Shown here: positions 9,431-18,668 of the stretch, piece by piece
Numbering within the stretch: position 1 is the first letter of the stretch
Layout: each line of letters starts with the position of its first letter
Assembly: GCA_946480835.1 (NCBI GenBank)
Contig: CAMLLC010000002.1
Span: forward strand, 124,001-188,000
Origin: Entomomonas sp945283395
GTDB taxonomy: Bacteria > Pseudomonadota > Gammaproteobacteria > Pseudomonadales > Pseudomonadaceae
Length of the DNA: 64,000 bases
Reading direction: 5' to 3'
Program-made: the position numbers and the translations under genes
The notes under the pieces: model-generated
The model's input: the letters and a program-made list of their open reading frames with translations, nothing else
The model's database searches: none
Told to the model about the DNA's origin: nothing

Positions 9431-10210
9431 TTACTGCCTTAAACCTTTGCCAGTTTTTAAAAGATAGAAACTAAAAACATACATAGTTATGACAGCAGCA
9501 ATAAGAAAACTGATAGCTATGTAAATATTGATATCTGATACCCCTAAAATCCCATAACGAAAAGCATTGACCATATGTAAAATGGGATTAAGAAGTGAAA
9601 TATGCTGCCAGAACGTTGGTAATAAATCTATTGAGTAAAATACTCCACCTAAGTAGGTAAGAGGAGTTAATACAAAGGTAGGTATTATAGAAATGTCATC
9701 AAAGTTTCGGGCATAAACAGCATTAATAAAGCCTGCTAAAGAGAAGACAGCGGCTGTTAATACAACTACTAACAGAGTGATAACAAGGTGATGTAATTGT
9801 AAACTAGTAAAACATAGCGATAAAATAGAAACTATAAAACCTACCGCTAAGCCTCTTAGAATACCGCCAGTTATATAACCTATTAAAATAGTATGAGAGG
9901 AAATAGGCGAAACAAGCAGCTCTTCAACCGAACGATGAAATTTAGCACCAAAAAAACTGGAGACTACATTACTATAAGAATTAGTAATGACAGACATCAT
10001 AATTAATCCCGGTACTATGTATTGTATGTAATCAAAACCGCCCATATCACCGATTCTACTACCTATCAATTTTCCGAAAATGATAAAATAAAGTGCCATA
10101 GTGATAGCTGGTGGCAGTAGGGTTTGAGGCCAGATTCGCATAAAGCGATGGATTTCTCTATTAACAATAGTACGTAATGCCACTAGATTAGTCGCTAGCT
10201 GAATATTCAT
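9431..10210 (-). CDS. yadH: ABC-2 type exporter permease, YadH-like
   Basis: A 259-residue ABC-2 permease with about six membrane helices. It matches the E. coli YadH type, with an N-terminal REIHRFMRIWPQTLLPP segment and a central SVEELLVSPISSHTILIGY segment. It should form the channel of an ABC exporter with the preceding ATPase. Its ATG overlaps the end of yadG by four bases (ATGA). The substrate of YadGH exporters is not established; related systems move drugs or polysaccharide and lipid components. Confidence 0.87.
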   Translation of the reverse strand: MNIQLATNLVALRTIVNREIHRFMRIWPQTLLPPAITMALYFIIFGKLIGSRIGDMGGFDYIQYIVPGLIMMSVITNSYSNVVSSFFGAKFHRSVEELLVSPISSHTILIGYITGGILRGLAVGFIVSILSLCFTSLQLHHLVITLLVVVLTAAVFSLAGFINAVYARNFDDISIIPTFVLTPLTYLGGVFYSIDLLPTFWQHISLLNPILHMVNAFRYGILGVSDINIYIAISFLIAAVITMYVFSFYLLKTGKGLRQ

Positions 10211-11142
10211 GATGCAATAGCCTTATCATTATTTTCTACTAGTGAAATAAAGAGCTCTTCTAATCTATTACTTTTATTTCTCATACTTGCCACAATAATG
10301 CCTTGTTCATTAATTTGCTTAAACAGTTCGTTGATACCTTGGTCTTTTCTTACCACCACTTCTAAACTTTGATTATCTACAAGCTTAGTTTCATACCCCA
10401 GTAAGAAAGGAGAATTAGTTAGCGGATTGGCTAAATCTAAAATTAAAGTTTCTGAGCTTAGTGTGCTTAGTAATGATTTCATACTGGAGTTTTTAATAAT
10501 CTGCCCATGGTTGATGATGGCAATATTGCGGCATAATTGTTCAGCCTCTTCTAAATAATGGGTGGTCAAAATAATAGTAATACCTTTTTCACTATTAAGT
10601 TTAGTTAAAAAATTCCACATAGAGCGGCGCAGTTCTATATCAACTCCAGCTGTAGGTTCATCTAAAATAAGCAATTGTGGCTGATGAATTAATGCCCTAA
10701 CTATCATAAGACGACGTTTCATACCTCCTGAGAGCATTCGCACGGTAACGTCTTTCTTATCCCAAAGTCCCAACTCTGTGAAATAAAACTCAGCTCTTGC
10801 TTTGGCTAATTTAGCTGGTACGCCATAATAACCTGCCTGAGTGATAATAACATCAAAGCATTTTTCAAATTGATTAAAGTTAAATTCCTGTGGTACAACA
10901 CCTAAATGGCGTTTAAGGTTAAAAAGGTCAATATCATAATCATAGCCAAATACTTTGATCATTCCACTGGTTTTATTTATTAAAGATGACAGAATCCCTA
11001 TAGTAGTGGATTTACCAGCTCCATTAGGTCCTAGTAAGGCAAAAAAATCACCTTGGGTGACATCTAAATCTATGCCTTTTAAAGCAGTAAATCCATTATT
11101 ATAAACTTTGGTAAGCTGGCGGATAGTTAAGGCAGCAGTCAT
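10207..11142 (-). CDS. yadG: ABC exporter ATP-binding protein, YadG-like
   Basis: A 311-residue ATPase with Walker A GPNGAGKST near residues 38-46, signature LSGGMKRRLMI, Walker B LLILDEPTAGVD and switch His in TTHYLEEAE. The C-terminal ~90 residues, ending in a SMRNKSNRLEELFISLV block, match E. coli YadG closely. It is the first gene of the yadG-yadH pair, and the four-base overlap points to stoichiometric production of the two subunits. Cargo is unknown. Confidence 0.9.
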   Translation of the reverse strand: MTAALTIRQLTKVYNNGFTALKGIDLDVTQGDFFALLGPNGAGKSTTIGILSSLINKTSGMIKVFGYDYDIDLFNLKRHLGVVPQEFNFNQFEKCFDVIITQAGYYGVPAKLAKARAEFYFTELGLWDKKDVTVRMLSGGMKRRLMIVRALIHQPQLLILDEPTAGVDIELRRSMWNFLTKLNSEKGITIILTTHYLEEAEQLCRNIAIINHGQIIKNSSMKSLLSTLSSETLILDLANPLTNSPFLLGYETKLVDNQSLEVVVRKDQGINELFKQINEQGIIVASMRNKSNRLEELFISLVENNDKAIAS

Positions 11143-11283
11143 AAAAAACTCATAAAAAGTTATTACTGAGTGAATAAGAATATGGGGTATAATGTATTAT
11201 TATATATGGTTTAGCTTCTTGATTATCAATGTAGTTTATAATATTTTATTTAATTTGGGCAAAAGAGAGTTTTTGTAAAATAT

Positions 11284-12432
11284 ATGGGGCAATTTGATCA
11301 CATTCGTCCGTATAATGATGATGAAGTACCAGTAGTAATAGAGAGATTATCAAAAGATAGTGAGTTTATTAATATGTTGTTAGGTTTTCGTTTTCCTCAC
11401 TTAAGCTCTGCCTTTGGTTGGTTATTACGTCCAATTGTTGCTTGTAAATTAAAAAAATATCTATCACAAATTCATACGGTGCATGATTTGCAATTAAGAG
11501 TAGCTGATTACGTAGAACATTCTATTTCAGCTAGTATTAAGCATTTTGAATATTCTGGCCAAGAAAATTTAGATAAAACAAAACGTTATTTATTTATAGC
11601 GAATCATCGTGATATAGTGATGGATCCTACGCTTACTAATTATGCGTTACATTTGCTAGGAATGAATATTCCACGTATTGCAATTGGTGATAACTTATTG
11701 CAGAAACCATACGTGGCTGATTTAATGCGTCTCAATAAAAGCTTTGTGGTACAACGTTCTGCTACAGGGCGTAAAGAAAAACTAGCCGTCTATCAAGAGC
11801 TTTCCTCTTATATCAATCATTCTATCTTAGAAGATAAAGAGTCTATCTGGATCGCTCAAGCAGAGGGACGTGCCAAAGATGGAAATGATGCAACAGATCC
11901 TGCATTATTGAAGATGCTTCATATTAGTAGGAAAGAACAACAATTTACAGATGTAATAACTAGCCTAAATCTACTGCCTGTCTCTATTAGTTATGAGTAC
12001 GATCCCTGTGATTTAATGAAAGCACGTGAACTTTATATTAAAGATACAGAAGGTAAATATATAAAAGCAAAAGGAGAGGATGATAAAAGCATTGCTTTGG
12101 GTATTACAGGGTATAAAGGTAATGTCCACGTCCATTTTGGTGAACCTATTAAAACAGGCTATGAAGATGCTAAAGAATTAGCAGAATTGGTTGATAAACA
12201 AATAACAAGTAATTACCATTTATTTCCTGTTCACTTCTTGGCTTATGCTATGTGGGATAAGGCTGACATTAATTTATCTATACCTGCTATTGAATCATTA
12301 TTTAGTCCAGAGAATATAACTAACGCTAATGAGGAATGGCAAAAGCGTTTAAAAGCATGCCCTGAGATATATAAGCCTGATCTTATTATGCAATATGCTT
12401 ATCCTGTTTATAATAAATATAAATTACACTAA
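11284..12432 (+). CDS. Acyltransferase, PlsC-like (glycerol-phosphate acyltransferase family)
   Basis: A 382-residue protein with an acyltransferase domain. FIANHRDIVMDP near residues 113-124 holds the catalytic His and Asp, SFVVQRSA near 155-162 is the second motif, and AEGRAKDGND near 195-204 corresponds to the EGTRS motif. The His-Asp spacing is HX5D rather than the classical HX4D, a variant seen in a subgroup of bacterial acyltransferases that I recognise only loosely. It probably transfers acyl chains to lysophosphatidate or a related lipid. It starts at ATG 11284 after an AAAGAGAG-type site and stands alone, divergent from yadG. Confidence 0.75.
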   Translation: MGQFDHIRPYNDDEVPVVIERLSKDSEFINMLLGFRFPHLSSAFGWLLRPIVACKLKKYLSQIHTVHDLQLRVADYVEHSISASIKHFEYSGQENLDKTKRYLFIANHRDIVMDPTLTNYALHLLGMNIPRIAIGDNLLQKPYVADLMRLNKSFVVQRSATGRKEKLAVYQELSSYINHSILEDKESIWIAQAEGRAKDGNDATDPALLKMLHISRKEQQFTDVITSLNLLPVSISYEYDPCDLMKARELYIKDTEGKYIKAKGEDDKSIALGITGYKGNVHVHFGEPIKTGYEDAKELAELVDKQITSNYHLFPVHFLAYAMWDKADINLSIPAIESLFSPENITNANEEWQKRLKACPEIYKPDLIMQYAYPVYNKYKLH

Positions 12433-12589
12433 TAATGTGGTTGCCTAATCTAAATAATGGCCGTTTGATTAGCCTATCAATAAGCTAGCCTACTGTATAA
12501 TAGTTATTTTCCAGTTAAAGAGATAAACTGCTATATATGATTTTACAGCTTAACTGAAATAGTTTCATACTATTTATTATTAATTCACT

Positions 12590-13294
12590 ATGGCCAACTT
12601 GATAGTGCTTTATACCCACTCTAAGCCAGAAGATTTATATAGCTTGCGAGGTTATCAAAAGCTTTTGGCAAGTTTGTATTCGTTGGGCTATAAAATCCAT
12701 TTAACTTCTATGCAGGATCACCCACAATTATGTGGTTATTTAGATGAGTTCGTGCCAGCACATTTCACTATACCAACTATTAGCCTCAGCAAACTAGAAG
12801 AATCAAATGCTTTAGCTAATTGTTTGGTGGAGTTGATAACAGCAGCTAATCTTAATTTATTGCAAATGTCAGCTAATAAAACCCAACTTATTAAATTTCA
12901 TAGTCATTATAAATACCTTATTATGGCTTACTCACAAATTGGCTATCGACAATTAGGTTCTTTTGTGGCCAAAATTCAACAATTAACGCCTTCTTTACTG
13001 GTTACATACCGTCAGCAATTATTGAATTTAATAGCAAAAGGTTACACTATTAGCAATCAAGTCAATACTTTAAAACATTTACAAGGTTATTTCCGTCCTT
13101 ATCTTTCTAGCCAAAATAAAAAGCAACTAACTGATTTAATTGATAATTATCGGTTAGGCAAAGAAACATTAATTCATGTGCTACAAGTATTAAACGATTA
13201 TTTAGCAATATATCCTAATGATTATCTTAGCCATCAGTATTATTTAAAAGGATACCTAAAATTATTATTATCTGTTGCAGCTGTTAGCTGTTAG
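12590..13294 (+). CDS. YbgA-like DUF1722 protein with extra N-terminal region
   Basis: Residues ~100-230 match the DUF1722 (YbgA) family: FHSHYKYLIMAYSQIGYRQLG, LKHLQGYFRPYL, DLIDNYRLGKETLIH and DYLAIYPNDY. Homologues often precede the photolyase gene phr, as here (10-base gap), so a link with light or DNA repair is suspected but unproven. The first ~95 residues are not part of the E. coli YbgA domain, and I do not recognise them. They start with a hydrophobic strand and lack the cysteine motifs of the DUF523 domain often fused to DUF1722. It is co-transcribed with phr. Confidence 0.78.
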   Translation: MANLIVLYTHSKPEDLYSLRGYQKLLASLYSLGYKIHLTSMQDHPQLCGYLDEFVPAHFTIPTISLSKLEESNALANCLVELITAANLNLLQMSANKTQLIKFHSHYKYLIMAYSQIGYRQLGSFVAKIQQLTPSLLVTYRQQLLNLIAKGYTISNQVNTLKHLQGYFRPYLSSQNKKQLTDLIDNYRLGKETLIHVLQVLNDYLAIYPNDYLSHQYYLKGYLKLLLSVAAVSC

Positions 13295-13304
13295 TTAGGT
13301 ATAG

Positions 13305-14729
13305 TTGATATTGAATACTCATTTAGTATGGTTTAGAAATGATTTGCGGGTGACTGATAACCCTGCTTTAGCTGCCGCATGTGAGGATAAAAAGGCGGAT
13401 GTATTGGCTCTTTTTATTGCAACTCCAAAACAGTGGGCTAATCATAAGGTTTCTCCTAAGCAAGCTTCATTTATTTACGATAACTTGTTAATACTGCAAA
13501 ATTCATTAGGTGAGTTAGGTATTCCTCTTTTATACCAACAATGTGATGATTTTGAACAAAGTGTAAAGATGTTAGTTAAACTATGCCAACAATATAAAAT
13601 TAAAAGTTTGTTTTATAATCATCAATATGAATTTAATGAACAACAAAGAGATCAAGTTGTTCAGCAAAAATTGGCAAATAAAGTAGCTTGTTATAGTTAT
13701 CAAGGCAATTTATTACTACCTCCTTTAACGATTGTTAATGGGAGCAAGGCTATGTATAAAATATTTACCCCTTTTAAAAAAGCATTGTTAGATAAACTTT
13801 CTGCTATAAAACCAAACTTTTGTACTAAACCCACAAAGCGCCAAACTATTATCAAGCCTCACCCAGTTAAAGCTTTTGATTATCCTTTAGAAGATTATCA
13901 AAATTTAGTGGCTGGGGAGCAGGCAGCAATGAAACAACTAGTTAATTTTTGTGATAAATTAGTTGTAAGCTACGGCAAAACCAGAGATTTACCAGCGTTA
14001 AATAGTACCAGTAAATTGTCTGCATATTTGACATTGGGAGTTTTATCTCCTAATCAATGCTTACATAGATTACTACAGCATCATCCCTTGTTTTGGCACT
14101 ATCCACAAAGTGGAGCAGCTTGTTGGTTTGATGAATTAATCTGGCGTGAATTTTATCATAATTTATTAGTTGCTTATCCTAAACTTAGTAAACAAAAGCC
14201 TTTCATAGAATGGACTGAGCAGATAGTTTGGCGTAACGATAAAGTTGATTTTAAAAAATGGCGGCAGGGACAAACTGGTTACCCTATAGTAGACGCTGCC
14301 ATGCAACAGTTGCATAAAACAGGTTGGATGCATAACAGATTAAGAATGATAGTGGCCAGTTTTTTAGTGAAAGATCTGCTGATAGATTGGCGGTGGGGTG
14401 AACGTTATTTTATGTCACAACTTATAGATGGTAACTTAGCTGCTAATAACGGTGGCTGGCAATGGGCAGCCTCTACAGGAACTGATGCGGCTCCTTATTT
14501 TCGGATTTTTAATCCTACAACACAAGGGCAACGTTTTGATCCACAGGGGGATTTTATTCGCCAATGGCTACCTGCTTTAAAAGATGTGCCTGCTAAGTAT
14601 ATTCATACGCCGTACATATGGGCAGATAAAGAACAACAGCAGTTAGACTATCCAAAGCCCATGCTCTCACATCAAGCGGCAAGAAAAATTACACTAGCTG
14701 CTTTTGAAAAAGCAAAAGCTAAAGAATAG
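13305..14729 (+). CDS. phr: Deoxyribodipyrimidine photolyase
   Basis: A 472-474-residue class I CPD photolyase that splits UV-induced pyrimidine dimers using FADH and an antenna chromophore. The N-terminal antenna domain begins THLVWFRNDLR, and the C-terminal FAD domain carries WREFYHNLL, TGYPIVDAAMQQL, GWMHNRLRMI and the DGNLAANNGGWQWAASTGTD stretch. The start is not ATG: TTG codons at 13305 and 13311 both fit. Alignment with E. coli MTTHLVWFR favours 13311, while the AGG at 13297-13299 is better spaced for 13305. It is the second gene of a ybgA-phr operon, as in E. coli. Confidence 0.95.
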   Translation: MILNTHLVWFRNDLRVTDNPALAAACEDKKADVLALFIATPKQWANHKVSPKQASFIYDNLLILQNSLGELGIPLLYQQCDDFEQSVKMLVKLCQQYKIKSLFYNHQYEFNEQQRDQVVQQKLANKVACYSYQGNLLLPPLTIVNGSKAMYKIFTPFKKALLDKLSAIKPNFCTKPTKRQTIIKPHPVKAFDYPLEDYQNLVAGEQAAMKQLVNFCDKLVVSYGKTRDLPALNSTSKLSAYLTLGVLSPNQCLHRLLQHHPLFWHYPQSGAACWFDELIWREFYHNLLVAYPKLSKQKPFIEWTEQIVWRNDKVDFKKWRQGQTGYPIVDAAMQQLHKTGWMHNRLRMIVASFLVKDLLIDWRWGERYFMSQLIDGNLAANNGGWQWAASTGTDAAPYFRIFNPTTQGQRFDPQGDFIRQWLPALKDVPAKYIHTPYIWADKEQQQLDYPKPMLSHQAARKITLAAFEKAKAKE

Positions 14730-14805
14730 TGATTCTAAAAGATTGCTAACCATTAATAGCTTTATGTAAATAATAAGGAACATAGTAAACTAATTAGATT
14801 CATAT

Positions 14806-14840
14806 AACTACTAATAAGTTGTTTTAACTTATAAGTAGTT
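14806..14840. terminator. Large hairpin between convergent genes
   Basis: AACTACTAATAAGTT (14806-14820) pairs with AACTTATAAGTAGTT (14826-14840) over 15 positions with one mismatch, around a GTTTT loop. It lies between the converging phr and DUF815 genes and could stop both transcripts. There is no clean T-run on either side, so a terminator role is inferred from position and stem strength. Confidence 0.45.
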
Positions 14841-14914
14841 GATAGTTTATAAAGATAAGACCGAGAACATATCGTCTAATAAATGACTTTAATGGTTTTT
14901 CTATGTTGCAGATG

Positions 14915-15799
14915 TCAGCTTTTTATTTGCATGCGTCCCGCATAGTCCTTGGCAAATTGTGCAGCTACACGGCCTGAGCGGGAACCTCGATAAGTCGCCC
15001 AGCGGATAGCTTCTTTAGCCATTTCTTCATCATTAGTTTGATGTATGCCAAAACTTTTTAGCCATTGATTAACAGCTGTTAGGTATTCTTCTTGCGTAAA
15101 ACTATAAAAGGAAATCCATAAACCAAAACGCTCAGATAAGGATACTTTTTCTTCTATCACTTCACCGGGGTGGATTTCTCCTTGATTATCTGTTGTATAA
15201 GAAAGATTATCATGTATTTTTTCTGGCATCAGATGCTTACGATTAGAAGTAGCATAAATTAAAGTATTATTTGTCTTGCCAGCAATTGAACCATCTAATA
15301 CAGTTTTCAAACCTTTGTAACCTGTTTCTCCTTCCTCAAAAGAAATGTCATCGCAAAAGATAATAAAACGCTCAGGACGGTCATATGTCATACTTATAAT
15401 TTGTGGCAAGTCCATTAAATGTTCTTTATCTACTTCTATTAATCTCAATCCCTCCTGGTGAAAAGCATTTAGACAAGCTTTTATTAATGAGCTTTTTCCG
15501 GTACCTCTAGCACCAGTAAGCAATACATTATTAGCAGGTAGACCAGCTATAAATTGGCGGGTATTTTGTGCTATTAAGTTTTTTTGCCTATCTATGTTTT
15601 TTAGATCTTCAAAAGCAATGAGATTAGGTTTTTCAACAGCAATAAGAATAGGCTGCTCTATTCCGTTACAGAATCTATGATCCCATAGATAAGCAATAAT
15701 GTCTTCTTTAAAGCTATAGTTGATAGGAGGAGGGAACGCATTTTCTAAAGTATTAGCAATACGTTCAAGTTGTTGTACTAAGAGATGTAAATCATTCAT
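14915..15799 (-). CDS. DUF815 family AAA-type ATPase
   Basis: A 294-residue ATPase of the DUF815 family. Walker A is GARGTGKSS near residues 97-105, Walker B is FIIFCDDISF near 144-153, and the sensor region has LIYATSNRKHLMP. The C-terminal lid ends in WATYRGSRSGRVAAQFAKD, typical of the family. These proteins resemble DnaA/Cdc6-like loaders, but no cellular role is established. It is a single gene with a plain ATG start. Confidence 0.85.
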   Translation of the reverse strand: MNDLHLLVQQLERIANTLENAFPPPINYSFKEDIIAYLWDHRFCNGIEQPILIAVEKPNLIAFEDLKNIDRQKNLIAQNTRQFIAGLPANNVLLTGARGTGKSSLIKACLNAFHQEGLRLIEVDKEHLMDLPQIISMTYDRPERFIIFCDDISFEEGETGYKGLKTVLDGSIAGKTNNTLIYATSNRKHLMPEKIHDNLSYTTDNQGEIHPGEVIEEKVSLSERFGLWISFYSFTQEEYLTAVNQWLKSFGIHQTNDEEMAKEAIRWATYRGSRSGRVAAQFAKDYAGRMQIKS

Positions 15800-15846
15800 A
15801 AAAATTGTCTTATAAAAAATTAATATTTAAAAAGTTTAAGAGTTCT

Positions 15847-16992
15847 TTAGAGAATAGCTGCTAAATCTTTATGGTCTTTCTCGCCTAATTTCCAATAACC
15901 TGTAGTTTGTATATTGGCTAAACTAAATCTTCGTTCTTTAAGTAGTTGCATTCTCACACCCCTGATAATCGAAGCTTCAGCAGCAATCCAAGCATAACCT
16001 TGGGTATTTGGTAAGGAATTTGTTTTTAGCACAGTTTTTAAACGCTCCTTTTGAGTGTCTTTATATAGCCACTTAATAGTAGCATTAGCTTGGGTAGTAA
16101 GATGTTGCCTTTCTTCAATTGAGGATATTTCTATAAAAACATAGGCCACAGAGTGTGTAGGAAGTTGCTCTAAAATAGAGGCAATAGAAGGAATGCCTGT
16201 TTCATCAGCTAATAATAGTAACCAGCCATTCTTATCAAGATCTTTAAAACCACCATGAGGATAAGTTATATAAAGCTCATCTCCCACTTTAGCTTGTTTA
16301 GCCCACGAAGAGATGAGCCCTTTATGCTGAGTTGCTATATCCAAAGTAAGTTGTTTATGGGCTTGGTCAAAGTAACGTATCGTATAAGCTCTACCTTGCA
16401 TATTACCATGAGGTAAAAATACCTTCACCCACTGAGCCGGATAATGAGGTTGGAAATCAGCTAAAGACTTTCCACCTAAAGTTATTCGGCGAAAGGAAGG
16501 GGTAATTTGTTGTATATTTACTACTCTCGTTAATAATGGTGATTGATTATGGTAGTCTTGCTCAGTCGACTGAGCAATTAAATCTTTGAAAGAGTTCAGA
16601 ACAGCCCTAGGTTTAGTATTCACTTTGGCTAATTGTAGCTCTTCACCACAAATACTTAATAAAGTAGGTACATCAGTAGGTAGTAACGGCGTGATAGTAA
16701 TATTTTTTGCTTTACTACGTGCAGCATGACCTAATGCAGAAAGTAGTTCGATCTCATCTTTAGAGACAAATGGAGAATCAGGCCCTAATAAATTAAAGTT
16801 TGGTGCTGTCGTAAGAATAGCTTGCATGAGCCTTACAAAAGGAAATGCATGCACAGAGAAAATGCCAATTTCTTCTAATAAAAAACCTGCTTGAGCAGGC
16901 CAACTACCTTCCCAATTTAAAGCTCTTAATGCTTTAAGGAGTTTTTGTTCATCATGACTGCATTTATTGATCGAAAAAAAATTACGTTGCAT
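15847..16992 (-). CDS. Siderophore-interacting protein (ferric-siderophore reductase)
   Basis: Residues ~150-381 form a SIP/ViuB-type flavin reductase that releases iron from ferric siderophores in the cytoplasm. Evidence is the FAD-binding RAYTIRYFD motif, the LTLDIATQHKGLISSWA and GDELYITYPHGGF segments, and the C-terminal GYWKLGEKDHK. The first ~140 residues are an additional region I cannot name, seen in some longer SIP proteins. It follows the small ORF at 17006-17257 with a 13-base gap and lies downstream of exbBD-tonB, consistent with an iron-uptake role. Confidence 0.85.
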   Translation of the reverse strand: MQRNFFSINKCSHDEQKLLKALRALNWEGSWPAQAGFLLEEIGIFSVHAFPFVRLMQAILTTAPNFNLLGPDSPFVSKDEIELLSALGHAARSKAKNITITPLLPTDVPTLLSICGEELQLAKVNTKPRAVLNSFKDLIAQSTEQDYHNQSPLLTRVVNIQQITPSFRRITLGGKSLADFQPHYPAQWVKVFLPHGNMQGRAYTIRYFDQAHKQLTLDIATQHKGLISSWAKQAKVGDELYITYPHGGFKDLDKNGWLLLLADETGIPSIASILEQLPTHSVAYVFIEISSIEERQHLTTQANATIKWLYKDTQKERLKTVLKTNSLPNTQGYAWIAAEASIIRGVRMQLLKERRFSLANIQTTGYWKLGEKDHKDLAAIL

Positions 16993-17005
16993 TACATTAA
17001 CTCAT

Positions 17006-17257
17006 TTAGAAACTAATTGGATTAAGGAGGTTAGTGATTTTTTTTATTTGAACTGTCTGCTGTCTATTAAGTGTACTAAGGAGTGAGATAATTTGGTAAT
17101 ATTGTTTTAAATTAGTCTGGAATTGAGATATTTTCTGCAAAATACTGTCAGATAAGGTTTTGTTAGCTATGTGCCAAAGATGTTTAATTATAAGCTGTTT
17201 GATTGCTTCTATTGAATCTATAATGGCTAAATGTTTTTTGATAGTTAAAGTTGCCAT
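17006..17257 (-). CDS. Small hypothetical protein upstream of the siderophore reductase
   Basis: An 83-residue ORF rich in Ile, Leu, Lys and Gln, predicted to be entirely helical, with no signal peptide or recognisable motif. Its stop lies 13 bases before the siderophore-interacting protein, so it would be the first gene of that transcript. The ribosome binding site (GAAG) is weak and close to the ATG. It could be genuine or a chance ORF in A/T-rich DNA. Confidence 0.4.
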   Translation of the reverse strand: MATLTIKKHLAIIDSIEAIKQLIIKHLWHIANKTLSDSILQKISQFQTNLKQYYQIISLLSTLNRQQTVQIKKITNLLNPISF

Positions 17258-17538
17258 TGCTTCACATTGTAAAAAACATTATTTTAATATTTGATCATAA
17301 CATTCTATGTTTTTGTTAGCAATAGATCAACTCTACTAAATGAAAAGGTAAAGGAGGTTTTGCTTATGATGGAATAATCTACAAAAAACTTAGTTACCTT
17401 CTTATCTTAGACGATAAAATACGTTTTGCTTATTACAAAAAAATAAAGCCGCTATAAACAAATAAATTATATAAGAACAACAGATTTTCTGTAAAAATTG
17501 CTAACTAAAGCTCAAGAACTCTTTACGTTAATGAACGG

Positions 17539-18354
17539 TTATCTATCCTTTTTCAAATTGAAGTTAATAGGTATAGTAATAGCTCTGCTATTACTTCCTT
17601 TTAATATATCAGCAGGAGGTTTAGGTAATGGTTCTGCTCTGGTAAGTAAGTCTAACACTTCTTGATCAAGCAGAGGAAAGCCTGAGCTTCTAATAATACG
17701 TTTACTAAGTACCTGACCTTGTGCACTAATTGTAAAGTTTACTATAACAGTACCTTCTTGGCGCTTATATCGTGCTTCAGAAGGATATCTTTTATAGCGA
17801 GCAATACGGCCAAACAGTTGAGATTGCCAAGTAATTTGTGCCTTAGATGGAGTGTTTGAGGAGGTAGTACCAGGCGCTGCTACTCTATCAGATATATTGC
17901 CACTTGCCATTGATGCATTGGTTGTCACATCTGCTTTAGGTTTGGTATCTTCAGTAATTTGCTTAGGTTTATCTAGAGGTTTTTCAATGGGTTCCTTAAT
18001 AGGTTTCTTGATAGGTTTGGGTTTTTGTTGTTTTGCTATAACTATTTTGGGTTTAGGAACCTCTATTGGCTCAGGATCAGGTAACGGATCAGGTTCATTA
18101 ATAGGCTCTGGTTGTGTTGGTGTTGGATCAGATGCTACTTGTTCCTTTGGAGCTGGGTCAGGCTGCGGATTATTATTGGGTGCTTCTGGCAAAGCCGCTA
18201 GTTCTATCATAACCGCTGCTGGTGCAATCTGGTTATTAGGAGGAAGAGGATTCCACCCTATCATTAATCCAGCGGCTACTGCTATATGGAGAATAATAAC
18301 GATAATGAAAGCAATTAACCATCGACTAAAATCGGCTATAGGGTTACAACTCAT
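17539..18354 (-). CDS. tonB: TonB energy-transducing protein
   Basis: A 271-residue TonB that transmits proton-motive force from ExbBD to outer-membrane receptors. There is one N-terminal membrane anchor (residues ~13-33), a long Pro/Lys/Glu-rich linker (~60-140) spanning the periplasm, and a C-terminal TonB domain (~175-271). The domain shows RYPSEARYKRQEGTVIVNF, an SSGFPLLDQEVL segment and a final PINFNL strand. The start codon overlaps the preceding ORF by four bases (ATGA). It is the last gene of an exbB-exbD-orf105-tonB operon and the likely partner of the BtuB-type receptor at 33 kb. Confidence 0.95.
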   Translation of the reverse strand: MSCNPIADFSRWLIAFIIVIILHIAVAAGLMIGWNPLPPNNQIAPAAVMIELAALPEAPNNNPQPDPAPKEQVASDPTPTQPEPINEPDPLPDPEPIEVPKPKIVIAKQQKPKPIKKPIKEPIEKPLDKPKQITEDTKPKADVTTNASMASGNISDRVAAPGTTSSNTPSKAQITWQSQLFGRIARYKRYPSEARYKRQEGTVIVNFTISAQGQVLSKRIIRSSGFPLLDQEVLDLLTRAEPLPKPPADILKGSNSRAITIPINFNLKKDR

Positions 18355-18668
18355 TTGCTTACTAAAGCTCCCATCATCTTCTTTGAAGAAATTGTAAGAT
18401 AGTTTACTTTAGTTAAATTAATAATTATTTTTAGACTTATTTGGTAAAAAAGGGCACTATTAAATTTCAACCAATTGGTAAATAGTTTACTAATAATCAT
18501 TTGGTTAGTTAACTTTATTATAAAATAAACTAGCTTAACCATTATGGCTGTAATTAATGGTTTAGTTTTAGTTAATAGCGTAGCAGATAAATTTTGTAGA
18601 TAGCTTTGCAGAATTGTAGTAAATAATGTAGTTACTTGAATGATTAAAATAAAAAATAAACCTTGCAT
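18351..18668 (-). CDS. Unrecognised small basic hydrophobic protein inside the exbBD-tonB operon
   Basis: A 105-residue ORF filling exactly the space between exbD and tonB. The exbD stop overlaps its ATG by one base (TAATG), and its own stop overlaps the tonB ATG by four (ATGA). An AGGA ribosome binding site sits eight bases before the start. The protein has a hydrophobic N-terminus (GLFFILIIQVTTLF), a second hydrophobic stretch near residues 40-52, about 11 Lys and no Asp or Glu at all. I know no family for it. Coupling on both sides argues for real translation; the odd composition leaves doubt. Confidence 0.55.
   Translation of the reverse strand: MQGLFFILIIQVTTLFTTILQSYLQNLSATLLTKTKPLITAIMVKLVYFIIKLTNQMIISKLFTNWLKFNSALFYQISLKIIINLTKVNYLTISSKKMMGALVSK

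Noticed and set aside
17350..17370. Strong TAAAGGAGG site followed by ATGATGGAATAA
   Set aside because: The frame stops after three codons and no alternative frame gives a protein; probably chance or a gene stump.
17852..18397. 181-codon Gly/Ser-rich ORF on the plus strand across tonB
   Set aside because: It is the antisense reading of the tonB proline-rich linker; low-complexity composition and no ribosome binding site.
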